DNA from: Solimonas sp041659605
GTDB taxonomy: Bacteria; Pseudomonadota; Gammaproteobacteria; Nevskiales; Nevskiaceae
Length of the DNA stretch: 64,000 bases
Direction of reading: 5' to 3'
Assembly (NCBI GenBank): GCA_041659605.1
Contig: JBAZXW010000024.1
Location: forward strand, 5,731 to 69,730
Of this stretch, positions 1 to 8,782 are shown in pieces. Position 1 is the first letter of the stretch. The number at the start of each line of letters is the position of its first letter. The notes under the pieces were generated by a model, which saw nothing but the letters and a program-made list of their open reading frames with translations, was not told where the DNA came from and did not search any database. The translations under genes and the position numbers were made by a program.

Positions 1-1288
1 CCGTGCCCAGGTCCGGAATGATCGCGCGCTGCAGCCAGTGCGCAGTGCCGAACAGATTCCATCCACGTCCCAGAGGATCGGAAGCGAGGCTGACGATCTT
101 CACGCCTTGCGTCTGGATCAGCGTGTAGTAGTGCGTGATGTTGTAGACCAGCGCAATCGGCAGCAGCGTTGGCGCAAAGCGCAGCGCCAGTACGCGGACC
201 GGGTGCCCCCTGCCCGCGCATCGCTGCATGAGCCACACGAAAGCGAGGTAGATCGCCAGATAGACGAAAGGCGAAGCGAACAGCCAGAAGGACTGCCAGT
301 ACAGAAACAGCTGACGCATCGCAGGATAGGCCGCCAGCGGATTGCTGCCGACCCAGTGCTGCAAACCGGCTTGGTACAGGTCCAGCCAGAACAGGCGCTG
401 CCAGGCCGCCGTCTCGCGCAGTCCGTCAAAAGCGGTCGACGAGAGCATGAACAAGGTGAACACGAGCATGCCGATGTTCTCGGCCGGGGCTTCGAGCACG
501 CCGGTGAACGGCAGGCGCAAGCGAACGCGCAGCTGCCCTGCCTGATCAGGCTCCAGTGCGACCGGTGCCAGGGTCGCGATCAGTCGCAGGAACAGACCGA
601 AGAACTCACAGTAACGAAACCAGTCGCGCGCTCCGAACAGGCCCACGCCCACCAGATTGACGAAGCTGTACCCACTGAGGATCACGGCCAATGTATAGGG
701 CCCGGTCCCGCCAAAAAGCTCGATCCAGATGAATGCGCCGTACAGCGCCACGGCCGGCCAATACCCCAGACGAGCCGGATAGCGGTATCGCCCCGCGGCA
801 TAGGACTTGAACGGCATGGCCAAAGCATCGGCCAGCACGCGCCAGGGATTGATCAGCGCGTAGACATCGCCGATCAGCGCGGACAGATAAGCCAGGCCGA
901 GGACGAACCAGATCCAGAAGAACGTCATGTTGAAGTTGCCGTAGGGGCTCGGCGTGCCGGCAAAACCGGTCACCAGGCACAGCAGCAGTCCCGCCAGGCT
1001 CAGGCCTTTCAAGACGGCGGGGACCTTCAACGTCCGCGCCCGGCGGAACGAGCGGCTGTCCGTCACGTCGACTGCCCGGTAGCCGGGTCGCTGCGAGGCG
1101 GTGGACGCGAAATAGCCGACGACGAGAAACGAGGCGACCAGCGTCGCGGCGGCGCCCCAGGCGTACAACCAGAACGGCACCGGCAGGTTGTAGGCGCGCC
1201 CGAACGAGTGTGCGAGGACGGGCGGCGGGAGCAGCGCTGCTGCGGCGAAGGCAGTGCAGCGGATCAGCGTGGTTTGAAGCGCCCACAT
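1..1288 (-). CDS. Multi-pass membrane protein, truncated by the window edge
   Basis: I translated this from the reverse strand; it is open from an ATG at 1288 to the left edge with no stop, so only about the first 429 residues are present. It begins with a cleavable-looking signal peptide (MWALQTT, then an Ala/Leu-rich stretch ending LAHS). About ten hydrophobic segments follow, with many Trp and Tyr at their borders. The N-terminus, with AHS followed by NLPVPFWLYAW, recalls a family of multi-spanning proteins often labelled 'fenitrothion hydrolase' in databases. That label comes from memory and says little about function. No catalytic motif is visible. It is divergent from the lipoprotein gene at 1385, and the 96 bases between them must hold both promoters. 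Confidence 0.75.
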   Translation of the reverse strand, partial: MWALQTTLIRCTAFAAAALLPPPVLAHSFGRAYNLPVPFWLYAWGAAATLVASFLVVGYFASTASQRPGYRAVDVTDSRSFRRARTLKVPAVLKGLSLAGLLLCLVTGFAGTPSPYGNFNMTFFWIWFVLGLAYLSALIGDVYALINPWRVLADALAMPFKSYAAGRYRYPARLGYWPAVALYGAFIWIELFGGTGPYTLAVILSGYSFVNLVGVGLFGARDWFRYCEFFGLFLRLIATLAPVALEPDQAGQLRVRLRLPFTGVLEAPAENIGMLVFTLFMLSSTAFDGLRETAAWQRLFWLDLYQAGLQHWVGSNPLAAYPAMRQLFLYWQSFWLFASPFVYLAIYLAFVWLMQRCAGRGHPVRVLALRFAPTLLPIALVYNITHYYTLIQTQGVKIVSLASDPLGRGWNLFGTAHWLQRAIIPDLGT

Positions 1289-1384
1289 TCTCGGCGTACT
1301 CGAATTTTTACTATATACGGAACCGTGCCTGCCGATTACGCTCTCCGATTGGCTGTCGAACGACATTAGAAACTTGAGGAATCC

Positions 1385-4300
1385 ATGGGTCGCATTCTGT
1401 CTTTACTCGTCGCGTCTTCCCTGTTTTTCGGCCTGAGTGCCTGCATCGGGAAAGGCGAGCGTGATCAGGGGGGCAACGCCCCGCCACAGTGTACCGATCA
1501 GCTTGATAACGACAGCGATGGACTGACGGACTTCCCCGCCGACCCTGGCTGCGCCAATGCGACGGATACCGACGAAACCGATCCGCCACCGGCGCCGGTG
1601 TGTTCGGATGGGCTCGACAATGACGGCGACGGGCAGGCCGATTTCCCGGCCGACCCCGGCTGCAGCGCCACGAGCGATGGCGACGAAACCGATCCCCCCG
1701 CGCCGTCGGCGTGCTCGGATCAGGCCGATAACGACAGCGACGGACTGACGGACTTCCCCGCCGACCCCGGCTGCAGCTCGGCGAGCGACACCGACGAAGC
1801 CGATCCGGTCGCCCTGCCCGCCTGTGCCGACGGCGCCGACAACGACAGCGACGGCCTGACGGACTTCCCCGCCGATCCGGGCTGCGAGAGTGCGGCGGAC
1901 ACCGACGAAGCCAACCCGGTGCAGGCCGCGACGCGCACGCGCTACGCGATGGCCAGCACGACCAATGGCCAGTGCTGGGCACTCAAGGCCAACGGCACCG
2001 GCAATTATGTTGTTCGCAACAGCACGACTTATGCGGCGACCGCGACCGACATCGCCAACGCCGAGCCCTTCTATCTGAAGCCGACGGCGCTCGGGAAATA
2101 TGCCTTCTACAACCGCAACCGCCAGCTGATGACGGCGACGGCACCGACGCTTGGCCACGTCGCCAGCGCGGAAGCGACCGACGCCGCCGAATGGACGGTC
2201 GTCGGTGTGGGCGACACGACCGCGTACCCGCCGACGCCGGCCATCGACCAGGAGCCGACCCCCGAGCAGGTCGCGGCGTACCACGATTTCGTCGATCCCG
2301 ATCTTGCGTTCTCGGCGTTCACGATCGCGTCCGCGGTGGACGCGCACGTCGCCGTCGACAGCGGCACCGGCGCGCTGGCACTGGTGACGTCCGGCAGCAA
2401 TCCCGCCAACGAGAGTTTCAGCTTCGAGCCGCTCACGGGCTGCTCCGAGTATCCGGAGGCGTCGAGCAACTTTAGCGGCACGCCGTTCAAGGGCACGCAG
2501 TCCGACGGCACCGTGCTCGGCCACGCCGACGTGCACGTGCACATCAGCGCCACGACCTTTCTCGGCGGAGCGCATTGGGGTTCGCCCTATCACAAGTTCG
2601 GCGTCGAGCACGCGCTGGGCGATTGCAGCGTGCAGCATGGCCCCAGCGGCCAGCTCGATCTGCTGGGGGGTGTTTACACGCAAGACCCGGATGGCCATGC
2701 CACCGACGGTTGGCCCACCTTCACCGAGTGGCCGTCGCGCGGCAACCTCACGCACGAGGCGATCTACTGGAAATGGCTGGAGCGCGCCTGGGCCGGCGGC
2801 CTGCGCGTGGTGGTCAACGACCTCGTCGACAACGAGACGCTATGCGAGCTGCAGCGTAATGCCATCAACGAGCCTACCCGCGACTGCAACTCCATGAACA
2901 CGGCGGGCCAGCAGGTCGGCACGATGTACGGCATGCAGGACTACATCGACGCGCAGTACGGCGGCCGCGGCAAGGGCTTCTTCCAGATCGTGCACGATGC
3001 CGACGAAGGGCGCTCGGTCATTGAAGACGGCCATATCGCGGTCGTGCTCGGCATCGAGATTTCCGAGGTGTTCAACTGCAAGCTCAACTACAACCCGCTG
3101 CGCACCCAGCATCCGTACGACGAAGACGGCTCCGGCGGCACCGAGAACTCCTATACGTGCACGATGGAGGAAGGCCAGCCCAATTCCATCCTGACGCAGA
3201 TGCAGCGCATTCACGATTGGGGCGTGCGCCAGGTGATCTCGATCCACGAGTTCGACAACGCCTTTGGCGGAAACGGCATCTTCGACGGCCTGATCCTCAA
3301 CCTCGGCAACCGCGAGGACACCGGTGGCATCCCGTCCGGCGACATCGCGACGTTGACTTCTCAAATCACCGGTGACTTCAACCCGGAGCTGTTCCAGGCC
3401 TTCGTCGAAAATCTGCCTGCGTCGGAAACGCCGACCGGCGAGTGGTGGACGACCTACGACTGCCCGGTCGAAGACAGCACGCCCGGCTTCAGCGGCTATC
3501 TGTGGGGCAGCTCCGGTGGCTCGGCGCAGAGCTACCTGTCGCCGCCGCTGTGTATGCCGCTGGGTCAGGACGGTCGTTCCGGCGGTCCCACGCCCTGCTA
3601 TCCGTCGGGCGTCGCGCAGTGCAACGCACGCTGGATGACGCCGATCGGCCAGTACGCCTACGGCAAGATGATGGAGATGGGCTTCATCCTCGATTGGGAT
3701 CACATGGAAATGGGCATGAAGACCCAGTTCCTGGAGCTCACCGAGGCGCAGGACCCGGTCTATCCGATCGTGTCCACGCACGGTACCTTCGGCGGCACGA
3801 CCGTGGACCAGGCCACGCGCCTGCTGCGCGACGGCGGATATCTCTATCCGAGCAACGGTTCCAGTCGCGGCTTCCGCGATGACATGGACGAGACCGCGCA
3901 GATCTACGAGGCGGCGATGGCCGGCCGCGAACCCGCGCAGCGCCTGCTGTTCGGCTTCGGCTACGGCACGGACACCAACGGCCTGTCGGCGCAGAGCGGA
4001 CCGCGCGGGGAGTTCGACGAGGATAAGGCGGTGGTCTACCCGTTCGTCCTCTTTGGCGGCGAGCCTTTCGACAGCCTGTCGAACTTCGATGGCATCAGCC
4101 CGGTGAGCTTCGCGCAGCCGAGCAGCAACGACGCTGACGGGAACGTCAAGCGCACCTGGCACGAAGACATCGACGGAAATGCCCACTACGGCCTGTTGAG
4201 CGATTACATCCAGGAAGTCCGCCTGGAAGGCAACGCGGACCACATCAAGCACCTCTACAACTCGGCCGAGGTGTACCTGCAGACGTGGCAGCGCACGCAG

Positions 4301-4393
4301 GCCGCGAGCGCTGCAATCCAGGCCCACGGCCTCAAGGCACCGCCAGCGACGATGCTGCGTGCCGCGCCGCCGGTCGGCGACTTCGCGCCCTGA
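1385..4393 (+). CDS. Large lipoprotein: four DNDSDG repeats plus a metal-hydrolase-like domain
   Basis: 1002 residues. A lipoprotein signal peptide ends in the lipobox LSAC (Cys20). Residues 36-183 are four near-identical 37-residue repeats whose first Cys falls at 36, 73, 110 and 147. Each carries DNDSDGLTDFPADPGC or a close variant, resembling the calcium-binding Asp-rich loops of thrombospondin type 3 repeats. From about residue 190 follows an approximately 800-residue globular part with HVH (His384, His386), GIEISE, IHEFDNAFGG (His621), DWDHMEMG (His773) and STHGTFGG (His799). This spacing suggests a metal-dependent TIM-barrel hydrolase of amidohydrolase or M19-dipeptidase type. The substrate is unknown. 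Likely outer-membrane anchored, with the repeats as a stalk. A terminator hairpin follows at 4415. Confidence 0.85.
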   Translation: MGRILSLLVASSLFFGLSACIGKGERDQGGNAPPQCTDQLDNDSDGLTDFPADPGCANATDTDETDPPPAPVCSDGLDNDGDGQADFPADPGCSATSDGDETDPPAPSACSDQADNDSDGLTDFPADPGCSSASDTDEADPVALPACADGADNDSDGLTDFPADPGCESAADTDEANPVQAATRTRYAMASTTNGQCWALKANGTGNYVVRNSTTYAATATDIANAEPFYLKPTALGKYAFYNRNRQLMTATAPTLGHVASAEATDAAEWTVVGVGDTTAYPPTPAIDQEPTPEQVAAYHDFVDPDLAFSAFTIASAVDAHVAVDSGTGALALVTSGSNPANESFSFEPLTGCSEYPEASSNFSGTPFKGTQSDGTVLGHADVHVHISATTFLGGAHWGSPYHKFGVEHALGDCSVQHGPSGQLDLLGGVYTQDPDGHATDGWPTFTEWPSRGNLTHEAIYWKWLERAWAGGLRVVVNDLVDNETLCELQRNAINEPTRDCNSMNTAGQQVGTMYGMQDYIDAQYGGRGKGFFQIVHDADEGRSVIEDGHIAVVLGIEISEVFNCKLNYNPLRTQHPYDEDGSGGTENSYTCTMEEGQPNSILTQMQRIHDWGVRQVISIHEFDNAFGGNGIFDGLILNLGNREDTGGIPSGDIATLTSQITGDFNPELFQAFVENLPASETPTGEWWTTYDCPVEDSTPGFSGYLWGSSGGSAQSYLSPPLCMPLGQDGRSGGPTPCYPSGVAQCNARWMTPIGQYAYGKMMEMGFILDWDHMEMGMKTQFLELTEAQDPVYPIVSTHGTFGGTTVDQATRLLRDGGYLYPSNGSSRGFRDDMDETAQIYEAAMAGREPAQRLLFGFGYGTDTNGLSAQSGPRGEFDEDKAVVYPFVLFGGEPFDSLSNFDGISPVSFAQPSSNDADGNVKRTWHEDIDGNAHYGLLSDYIQEVRLEGNADHIKHLYNSAEVYLQTWQRTQAASAAIQAHGLKAPPATMLRAAPPVGDFAP
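1490..1933 (+). repeat. Four tandem 111-bp coding repeats
   Basis: Four in-frame 111-base units inside the lipoprotein gene encode the 37-residue Asp-rich repeats. Units 1, 3 and 4 share the core DNDSDGLTDFPADPGC; unit 2 has DNDGDGQADFPADPGC. DNA identity is high enough to invite copy-number change by recombination. Confidence 0.9.
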
Positions 4394-4414
4394 CGCAGGA
4401 GAGCTGATGGAACG

Positions 4415-4448
4415 TGCCCGGACTGTTCGCAGTCCGGGCATTTTCATG
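4415..4448 (+). terminator. Rho-independent terminator of the lipoprotein gene
   Basis: A perfect 10-bp stem, TGCCCGGACT (4415-4424) with AGTCCGGGCA (4431-4440), has a GTTCGC loop and is followed by TTTTC. It lies 21 bases after the lipoprotein stop codon. Confidence 0.8.
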
Positions 4449-4491
4449 CACCAGGCAAGTGCCCGGTTGGCCAGATAGATGGCGGCGTGGA

Positions 4492-4938
4492 TCAGTGTGC
4501 CGCCGCGCGAGCCTGCGTGCGGGGCTCCTTGCGTGAGATGCCGCTGATTGCGCGGCCGACGCGCGCGGAGTTTTCAAACCGCGCGAGATCGCCGATCGCC
4601 ACGATACCGACGAGGCGCTTGTTCTTCTTGCTGATGACCGGCAAGCGCCGGATCTGGGTCTCCGCCATGATCCGCGCAACGTCCTCGGTATCGTCGTCCT
4701 CGTAGCAGTAGTGAATGCCGGGGGTCATCACCTCGCGCAGCTTGCTTGTCGGACCTCTGCCCTCGCAGAGCCCGCGCACGACGATATCGCGGTCCGTGAC
4801 CATGCCGATCAGCCTGTCGCTCTGCGCGATCGGAATGATGCCGACGTCGCACTCGGCCATCAGCTTCGCTGCGTCCTGGAGCGAATCGTCCGGGCTCAGA
4901 AGCTTGACGCCGTTGCTCATGCACTCGCTGACTTTCAT
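4492..4938 (-). CDS. CBS-domain-pair protein
   Basis: 148 residues made almost wholly of two CBS domains: about 1-60 (VSECMSNGVKLLSPDDSLQD, then LIGMVTDRDIVVRG) and about 68-125 (LREVMTPG, then RLPVISKKNKRLVGIVAIGD). Such stand-alone pairs usually bind adenosine nucleotides and act as energy sensors; the partner is not evident here. The start is well supported by AAGGAGA five bases before the ATG. The C-terminal tail is basic and Ala-rich. The EF-hand gene upstream lies in the same direction with a 26-base gap, so the two may be co-transcribed. Confidence 0.88.
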   Translation of the reverse strand: MKVSECMSNGVKLLSPDDSLQDAAKLMAECDVGIIPIAQSDRLIGMVTDRDIVVRGLCEGRGPTSKLREVMTPGIHYCYEDDDTEDVARIMAETQIRRLPVISKKNKRLVGIVAIGDLARFENSARVGRAISGISRKEPRTQARAAAH

Positions 4939-4964
4939 GACTGTCTCCTTCGTGATGCGGTTGT

Positions 4965-5330
4965 TCAGCGCTCGTCCGAGCGCAGCGCAAACTCGTTGCC
5001 ATTCAACAGGCCGTCGTCGTTCGCATCCAGCTTCTCGAAGTTCTGACGCAACGCGACGTCGCTGCGGACCTCGTCCTCGCTCAAGCCACCGTTGGCGTCG
5101 ACGTCCAGTTCGCCGAAGCGGCTTTCCATGTTCGTCTCTACGCCAACGGCTGCACGCGGCACTTCGGCGGGCAGCGCCTCATCGCCGGCGCCCGGCACGT
5201 CGTTCTCGATCGGCTGCGGCGGATCGATATCCGTCGTGGTCGGCGGAGTGACTTGTGCGTACAGGGCGAGGCTGGCCAGCGCCGCCAGCGTCGTCGCTCC
5301 GATCAAATTCCAATCCGGTCTTTTCCTCAT
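4965..5330 (-). CDS. Small membrane-anchored EF-hand protein
   Basis: 121 residues from the ATG at 5330, which has GGAG about nine bases upstream. An upstream in-frame ATG at 5345 is possible but has no obvious ribosome site. The N-terminus has one hydrophobic helix (LIGATTLAALASLALYA), which could be an uncleaved anchor or signal peptide. A Pro-rich linker follows, then two EF-hand-type loops, DVDANGGLSEDE and DANDDGLLNGNE. The first is degenerate because Gly-Gly replaces the usual Asp/Asn-Gly. Likely a periplasmic calcium-binding protein. A second small EF-hand gene lies at 25203-25562. Confidence 0.8.
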   Translation of the reverse strand: MRKRPDWNLIGATTLAALASLALYAQVTPPTTTDIDPPQPIENDVPGAGDEALPAEVPRAAVGVETNMESRFGELDVDANGGLSEDEVRSDVALRQNFEKLDANDDGLLNGNEFALRSDER

Positions 5331-5601
5331 CTGCAGGGTCTCCATCCATTCATGCCGGCCTTCCGGCCATGCCGGTTGCGTCGGCGGGTATGTCTGGCGC
5401 TTTTCGCCATCGCCCGATCTTCAGCACACGCCATGCCTGCGCCGTGCAAATGGACGAAGCGTGGTGCGCGTCCGTGCAAGCTGCATCCATTCGCGGCGCG
5501 CGGCATGCGGATTGCAGTGCAGCGGCCCTCGCAAGGGCCGCCGCGCGACCGCGGCACGCGGGCTGCTGGCGCGGAGTCGTACGTTTTGTGGAGCAAGCGA
5601 T

Positions 5602-5643
5602 ATGACCCCTACCCAAAGTCAGATCGTTGGAGAACCCGCCTGA
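5602..5643 (+). CDS. Possible 13-residue leader peptide upstream of the DUF4142 gene
   Basis: A short ORF, MTPTQSQIVGEPA, starts eight bases after a GGAG. Its TGA overlaps the ATG of the next gene as TGATG. The arrangement would allow translational coupling. There is no independent evidence that it is expressed. The rest of the roughly 310-base gap (5331-5642) shows no gene and should hold two divergent promoters. Confidence 0.25.
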   Translation: MTPTQSQIVGEPA

Positions 5644-6281
5644 TGAAGACCGTAACGTGGTGCGCGCGGCCCGCCCTGCTGATCCTGCTGGTGCCCGCCT
5701 TTTGCGCCTGCCAGGACGCCGGCCGCAATCCGGCGACGAGCTTGACAGCGACGCAGGCCGCCGTCGAAACGCAGCGCGCGGCAGAATGGCGGATGGCGCA
5801 AACCGTCGCCGATGGCGAACAAGCTGCGCCCGCGGCGGGCATTTCCTCTGCGGACGCCGCTTTCATGATCGAGGCGGCGCTGGAAAGCGCCTATGAGATC
5901 AGCGTGGCGCAGCTGGCGCTGAGCAAGGGCGATCACCCCACCGTGCGCGCGTATGCCGAGATGACCCTCCGCGACAACGCGCGCGTGGCTGTCGCCCTGG
6001 AAGCGCTGGCGGAAACCAAGCGGGCGCGCTTGTATCTGCATCCCGATCCGGTCCACGTGGAGCGCCTGGTTCACCTGCGCCAGCAGCGTGACGGCTATGC
6101 GTTCGACGTCGAATACGCCGGCCTGATCGGGCGCAGCCACGACAGCGCGATCAGGCTTTATGAACGGGCGCTTGAGCAGACGCACGATGCGGATATCCGC
6201 GATTTCGCGGACAGCGCATTGCAGTTGCTCCGCAGCCGCCAGGACGAAATCGAAATGGTCGGCGCCGACGGAGACGCCTAG
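5643..6281 (+). CDS. DUF4142-type exported protein, probable lipoprotein
   Basis: 212 residues from the ATG at 5643. The N-terminal hydrophobic stretch ending AFCACQDAG looks like a lipoprotein signal, with Cys22 or Cys24 as candidates; the residue at -3 is unusual for a lipobox, so lipidation is likely but not certain. Residues about 70-205 form a helical domain starting SSADAAFMIEAALESAYEIS with AQLALSKGDHPTVRAYAEMT. This is the pattern of DUF4142, a ferritin-like four-helix family found in bacterial envelopes and often stress-induced. No ferroxidase residues are obvious. Biochemical function is unknown. Confidence 0.75.
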   Translation: MKTVTWCARPALLILLVPAFCACQDAGRNPATSLTATQAAVETQRAAEWRMAQTVADGEQAAPAAGISSADAAFMIEAALESAYEISVAQLALSKGDHPTVRAYAEMTLRDNARVAVALEALAETKRARLYLHPDPVHVERLVHLRQQRDGYAFDVEYAGLIGRSHDSAIRLYERALEQTHDADIRDFADSALQLLRSRQDEIEMVGADGDA

Positions 6282-6326
6282 GCGCCAGGTCGGCGGCCAT
6301 GGACCAGGCGCCCAGTCGTCAGTTCT

Positions 6327-6797
6327 TCAGATGCCCTGCCACTCGAAGTAGACGCGCTGGGTCTGCTGCGGCTGGACGTGCACCGTCTGTGACTGCTGCT
6401 TGCCGTCCAGCGAGGCCGTGACCTCGTAGACGCCGCGTGGCAGATCGATGAGCATCAAAGGCGCCTTGGCATGGGCATCGAGCAGCTGGGTGCCGTCCTT
6501 GGTCTCAATGCTGACATCGACATCCGTGGTGTAGGAGTGAGCGCCGTCCAGATACTCGGAGAAGCTGAGCATCAAGGGATAGCCATCGCTCGCCGCGCGC
6601 ATCGCCTGGGCCTCGTCGCTGCCGATGCCGCCTTCACGGTAGCTGACGTCACCGGTATCCCGCTCCGCCGGCAACGTGTCGTCGGCCATCGCCGTGCCGC
6701 CGCCGAGTGCCGCCACCGCCGCCAGCAAGGCCGCGCGCATTGCGGCTGGCCATGGGCAATGAATGGCGCACTTTGACAACCGCTTCATGTCGTTCAT
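6327..6797 (-). CDS. Secreted protein with a carboxypeptidase-regulatory-like fold
   Basis: 156 residues from the ATG at 6797, chosen because GGAGG sits five bases upstream. A GTG two codons earlier overlaps that ribosome site. A long signal peptide ends TAMADDTL. The mature part has a short acidic region, then a beta-rich domain with DAHAKAPLMLIDLPRGVYEV and TASLDGKQQSQTVHVQPQQTQ. That is the pattern of carboxypeptidase-regulatory or PEGA-like immunoglobulin-type modules. It probably acts in the periplasm. No enzymatic motif is seen. Confidence 0.75.
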   Translation of the reverse strand: MNDMKRLSKCAIHCPWPAAMRAALLAAVAALGGGTAMADDTLPAERDTGDVSYREGGIGSDEAQAMRAASDGYPLMLSFSEYLDGAHSYTTDVDVSIETKDGTQLLDAHAKAPLMLIDLPRGVYEVTASLDGKQQSQTVHVQPQQTQRVYFEWQGI

Positions 6798-6824
6798 ATC
6801 CACCTCCGTTTACAAGCACCGTTT

Positions 6825-6850
6825 ACAGGCGCGAGTGACAGGCGCGAGTG
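6825..6850. repeat. 13-bp direct repeat, two copies
   Basis: ACAGGCGCGAGTG occurs twice in tandem (6825-6837, 6838-6850) in the gap between two minus-strand genes, just upstream of the secreted-protein gene. GTTTACA is also repeated at its left side. It may be a small expansion or part of the upstream control region. Confidence 0.5.
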
Positions 6851-6876
6851 GGTCTCACGCCGCCTCGAACCTGCCC

Positions 6877-7872
6877 TCACAGCGGCAAGCGCCGTGCCTG
6901 CCGATGCCGCGCAGTCATCTCCAGCGCCACGTATCCCACCGCGGCGATCGTCAACGGCACGAGGTAGTAGATCGCGCGGAACGCGATCAAAGCGGCGAGC
7001 ACGGCGGCCTGCCGCTCGCCGATCGACATCAAGACGCTCGCTTCGAGCACGCCGAGATTTCCGGGGACGTGCGTCACCGCGCCGATCAGGCTCGCCAGCA
7101 GCAGCACGGCCAGCACCTGCGGAAACGGCAGCTCGGGCGGAAGCAGCTGCGCCAGCGTCGCGGCGATCAGCAACCAGCTGCCGCTCGAAAGCGCAAGCTG
7201 CAGCACTGCGGTTGCAGGGCGTGGCGGATCGAGCGACAGCGCGTGCAGCCGCGCCGCCCATGGGCGCGGAGCGCCGGCGGCGCACAGCCACAGATACGCG
7301 GCGACCAGCGCCAGCAGCGCCGCGCCGACAGCCTGCGCGGCTGCCGGCGCGAGCGGCCATTGCGGAAACTGCGGCGGCCACACGGTCAGCACGATACCGC
7401 CGAGCAGAGCGAATCCGGCCCAGTTGGCGACAATCGAAAACATGATGATGCGGAACACCTGGCGCGCGTGCAGCGCGAACCGCGTATACAGCCGCATGCG
7501 CAGGGCCCAGCCGCCGACCAGCGCCCCGAGATTTGTCGAAAACGTGTAAGCGATGAAGTTGATCGCGAAGGTGCGGGCCGCTGGCAGGTCGCTGCCGGCG
7601 TGACGCCGGCCGATGACGTCGTAGCTGGCCGCGGCCGCGTGTCCCAGTGCCGCGAGCATGCCAGCCGCAAGCAGCGTGATGGTCTGGTAAGCACCCAAGG
7701 CATGGCCCACCGCTGGCCAGTCAATAGCACTGAACGTCGATGCAAACAGCACGGCGACGATGCTGAAGAACAGCACACCTGCGATGCGCCCCAGGCTGAT
7801 CCAGTGCACGCGCCGCGACGCCTTCACCGAAGTCCGGCATCGCCCGGCCTGCGCAGGTCTTCCGTTTCCCAT
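6877..7872 (-). CDS. ybhN: YbhN-like lysylphosphatidylglycerol-synthase-type membrane protein
   Basis: 331 residues with about eight hydrophobic segments. It matches the membrane domain of the LPG synthase/UPF0104 family: AINFIAYTFSTNLGALVGGWALR and a late THVPGNLGVLEASVL motif resembling the family's conserved P-G-G-x-G-x-x-E region. There is no soluble aminoacyl-transferase domain, as in E. coli YbhN. It is divergent from homologues of ybhP and clsB, the genes that accompany ybhN in E. coli, which strengthens the call. A role in phospholipid handling is inferred. I chose the ATG at 7872; a TTG two codons upstream is possible. Confidence 0.82.
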   Translation of the reverse strand: MGNGRPAQAGRCRTSVKASRRVHWISLGRIAGVLFFSIVAVLFASTFSAIDWPAVGHALGAYQTITLLAAGMLAALGHAAAASYDVIGRRHAGSDLPAARTFAINFIAYTFSTNLGALVGGWALRMRLYTRFALHARQVFRIIMFSIVANWAGFALLGGIVLTVWPPQFPQWPLAPAAAQAVGAALLALVAAYLWLCAAGAPRPWAARLHALSLDPPRPATAVLQLALSSGSWLLIAATLAQLLPPELPFPQVLAVLLLASLIGAVTHVPGNLGVLEASVLMSIGERQAAVLAALIAFRAIYYLVPLTIAAVGYVALEMTARHRQARRLPL

Positions 7873-7978
7873 CAGCAAGGTGGCAGCAAGCTGCGTACCC
7901 GGCGCATCACCGCGCTTCAGCGGTCATTCATTGCCCGGGCGAAACCCTGAGGCCTCTCGCACACCGACGCGGGCGCAT

Positions 7979-8782
7979 ATGAACTCAACACCCAAGCAAG
8001 ATACGGCACCGGGCGGCTCCGCGGCCGGCCGCGCGCCGCTTGTGTTCAAGGTGCTGACGCTCAACATGCACAAGGGTTTCAGCTTTCTCAATCGTCGCCT
8101 GGTTCTGCACGAACTGCGCGAGGCCGTCCGCGATGCCGGCGCCGAGATCGTGTTCCTGCAGGAAGTCGTCGGCGCGCACGAAGGGCATGCGGCCCGCCAT
8201 GCGCTCTGGCCAAAGACCCCCCACTACGAGTTTCTCGCCGACCAGATCTGGCGGGACTTCGCGTACGGCCGCAATGCCGTCTATCCCAAGGGACATCATG
8301 GCAACGCCCTGCTGTCCAAGTTTCCGATCGTCAGCCATCGCAACCACGACATCTCGGGCGACGATCGCGACGAGCGCCGCGGCCTGCTGCATTGCGTGGT
8401 CGACCTGCCCGGACCGGCGCCCCGGCTGCACACGATCTGCGTCCATCTCGGCTTGTTCGCATCCCAGCGCCGGCGCCAACTCGGCCTGCTGTGTGGTCTC
8501 GTCGAAAGCGGCGTGCCGGATGACGCGCCGCTGGTCATTGCCGGCGATTTCAACGACTGGCGGATGGAAGTGCACCGCACGATGCGTTGCGAGGGCTTGA
8601 AGGAAGTCTTCGTCGCGACCTGCGGCGCGGCGGCGCGCAGTTTCCCGGCGCGCTGGCCGCTGCTCAGGCTCGATCGCATCTACATCCGCAATCTGGGCAT
8701 TTGCGACCACGCCGTCCTGGCGCTGCGCCCCTGGTCCCATCTGTCCGACCACGCCGGACTGCTCGCGGAGATCGCCGCATGA
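7979..8782 (+). CDS. ybhP: Endonuclease/exonuclease/phosphatase-family protein (YbhP-like)
   Basis: 267 residues. The metal-dependent EEP fold is shown by KVLTLNMHKGF (Asn), EIVFLQEV (catalytic Glu), HTICVHLGL (His), IAGDFNDW (Asp-x-Asn) and a C-terminal LSDHAGLLAEI (Asp-His). All key residues are present. Its stop overlaps the start of the cardiolipin synthase gene (ATGA), as in the clsB-ybhP pair of enterobacteria. In E. coli YbhP supports ClsB-dependent phospholipid synthesis; the same role is inferred here. Confidence 0.85.
   Translation: MNSTPKQDTAPGGSAAGRAPLVFKVLTLNMHKGFSFLNRRLVLHELREAVRDAGAEIVFLQEVVGAHEGHAARHALWPKTPHYEFLADQIWRDFAYGRNAVYPKGHHGNALLSKFPIVSHRNHDISGDDRDERRGLLHCVVDLPGPAPRLHTICVHLGLFASQRRRQLGLLCGLVESGVPDDAPLVIAGDFNDWRMEVHRTMRCEGLKEVFVATCGAAARSFPARWPLLRLDRIYIRNLGICDHAVLALRPWSHLSDHAGLLAEIAA

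Noticed and set aside
38..1369. A 443-codon plus-strand frame at the left edge
   Set aside because: The reverse strand reads as a good multi-pass membrane protein open to the window edge. The plus product is Arg/Gln-rich and unlike any protein I know.
1490..1933. A CRISPR-like or satellite array
   Set aside because: The 111-base units are in frame within a lipoprotein gene and code for repeated calcium-type loops, with no spacers.
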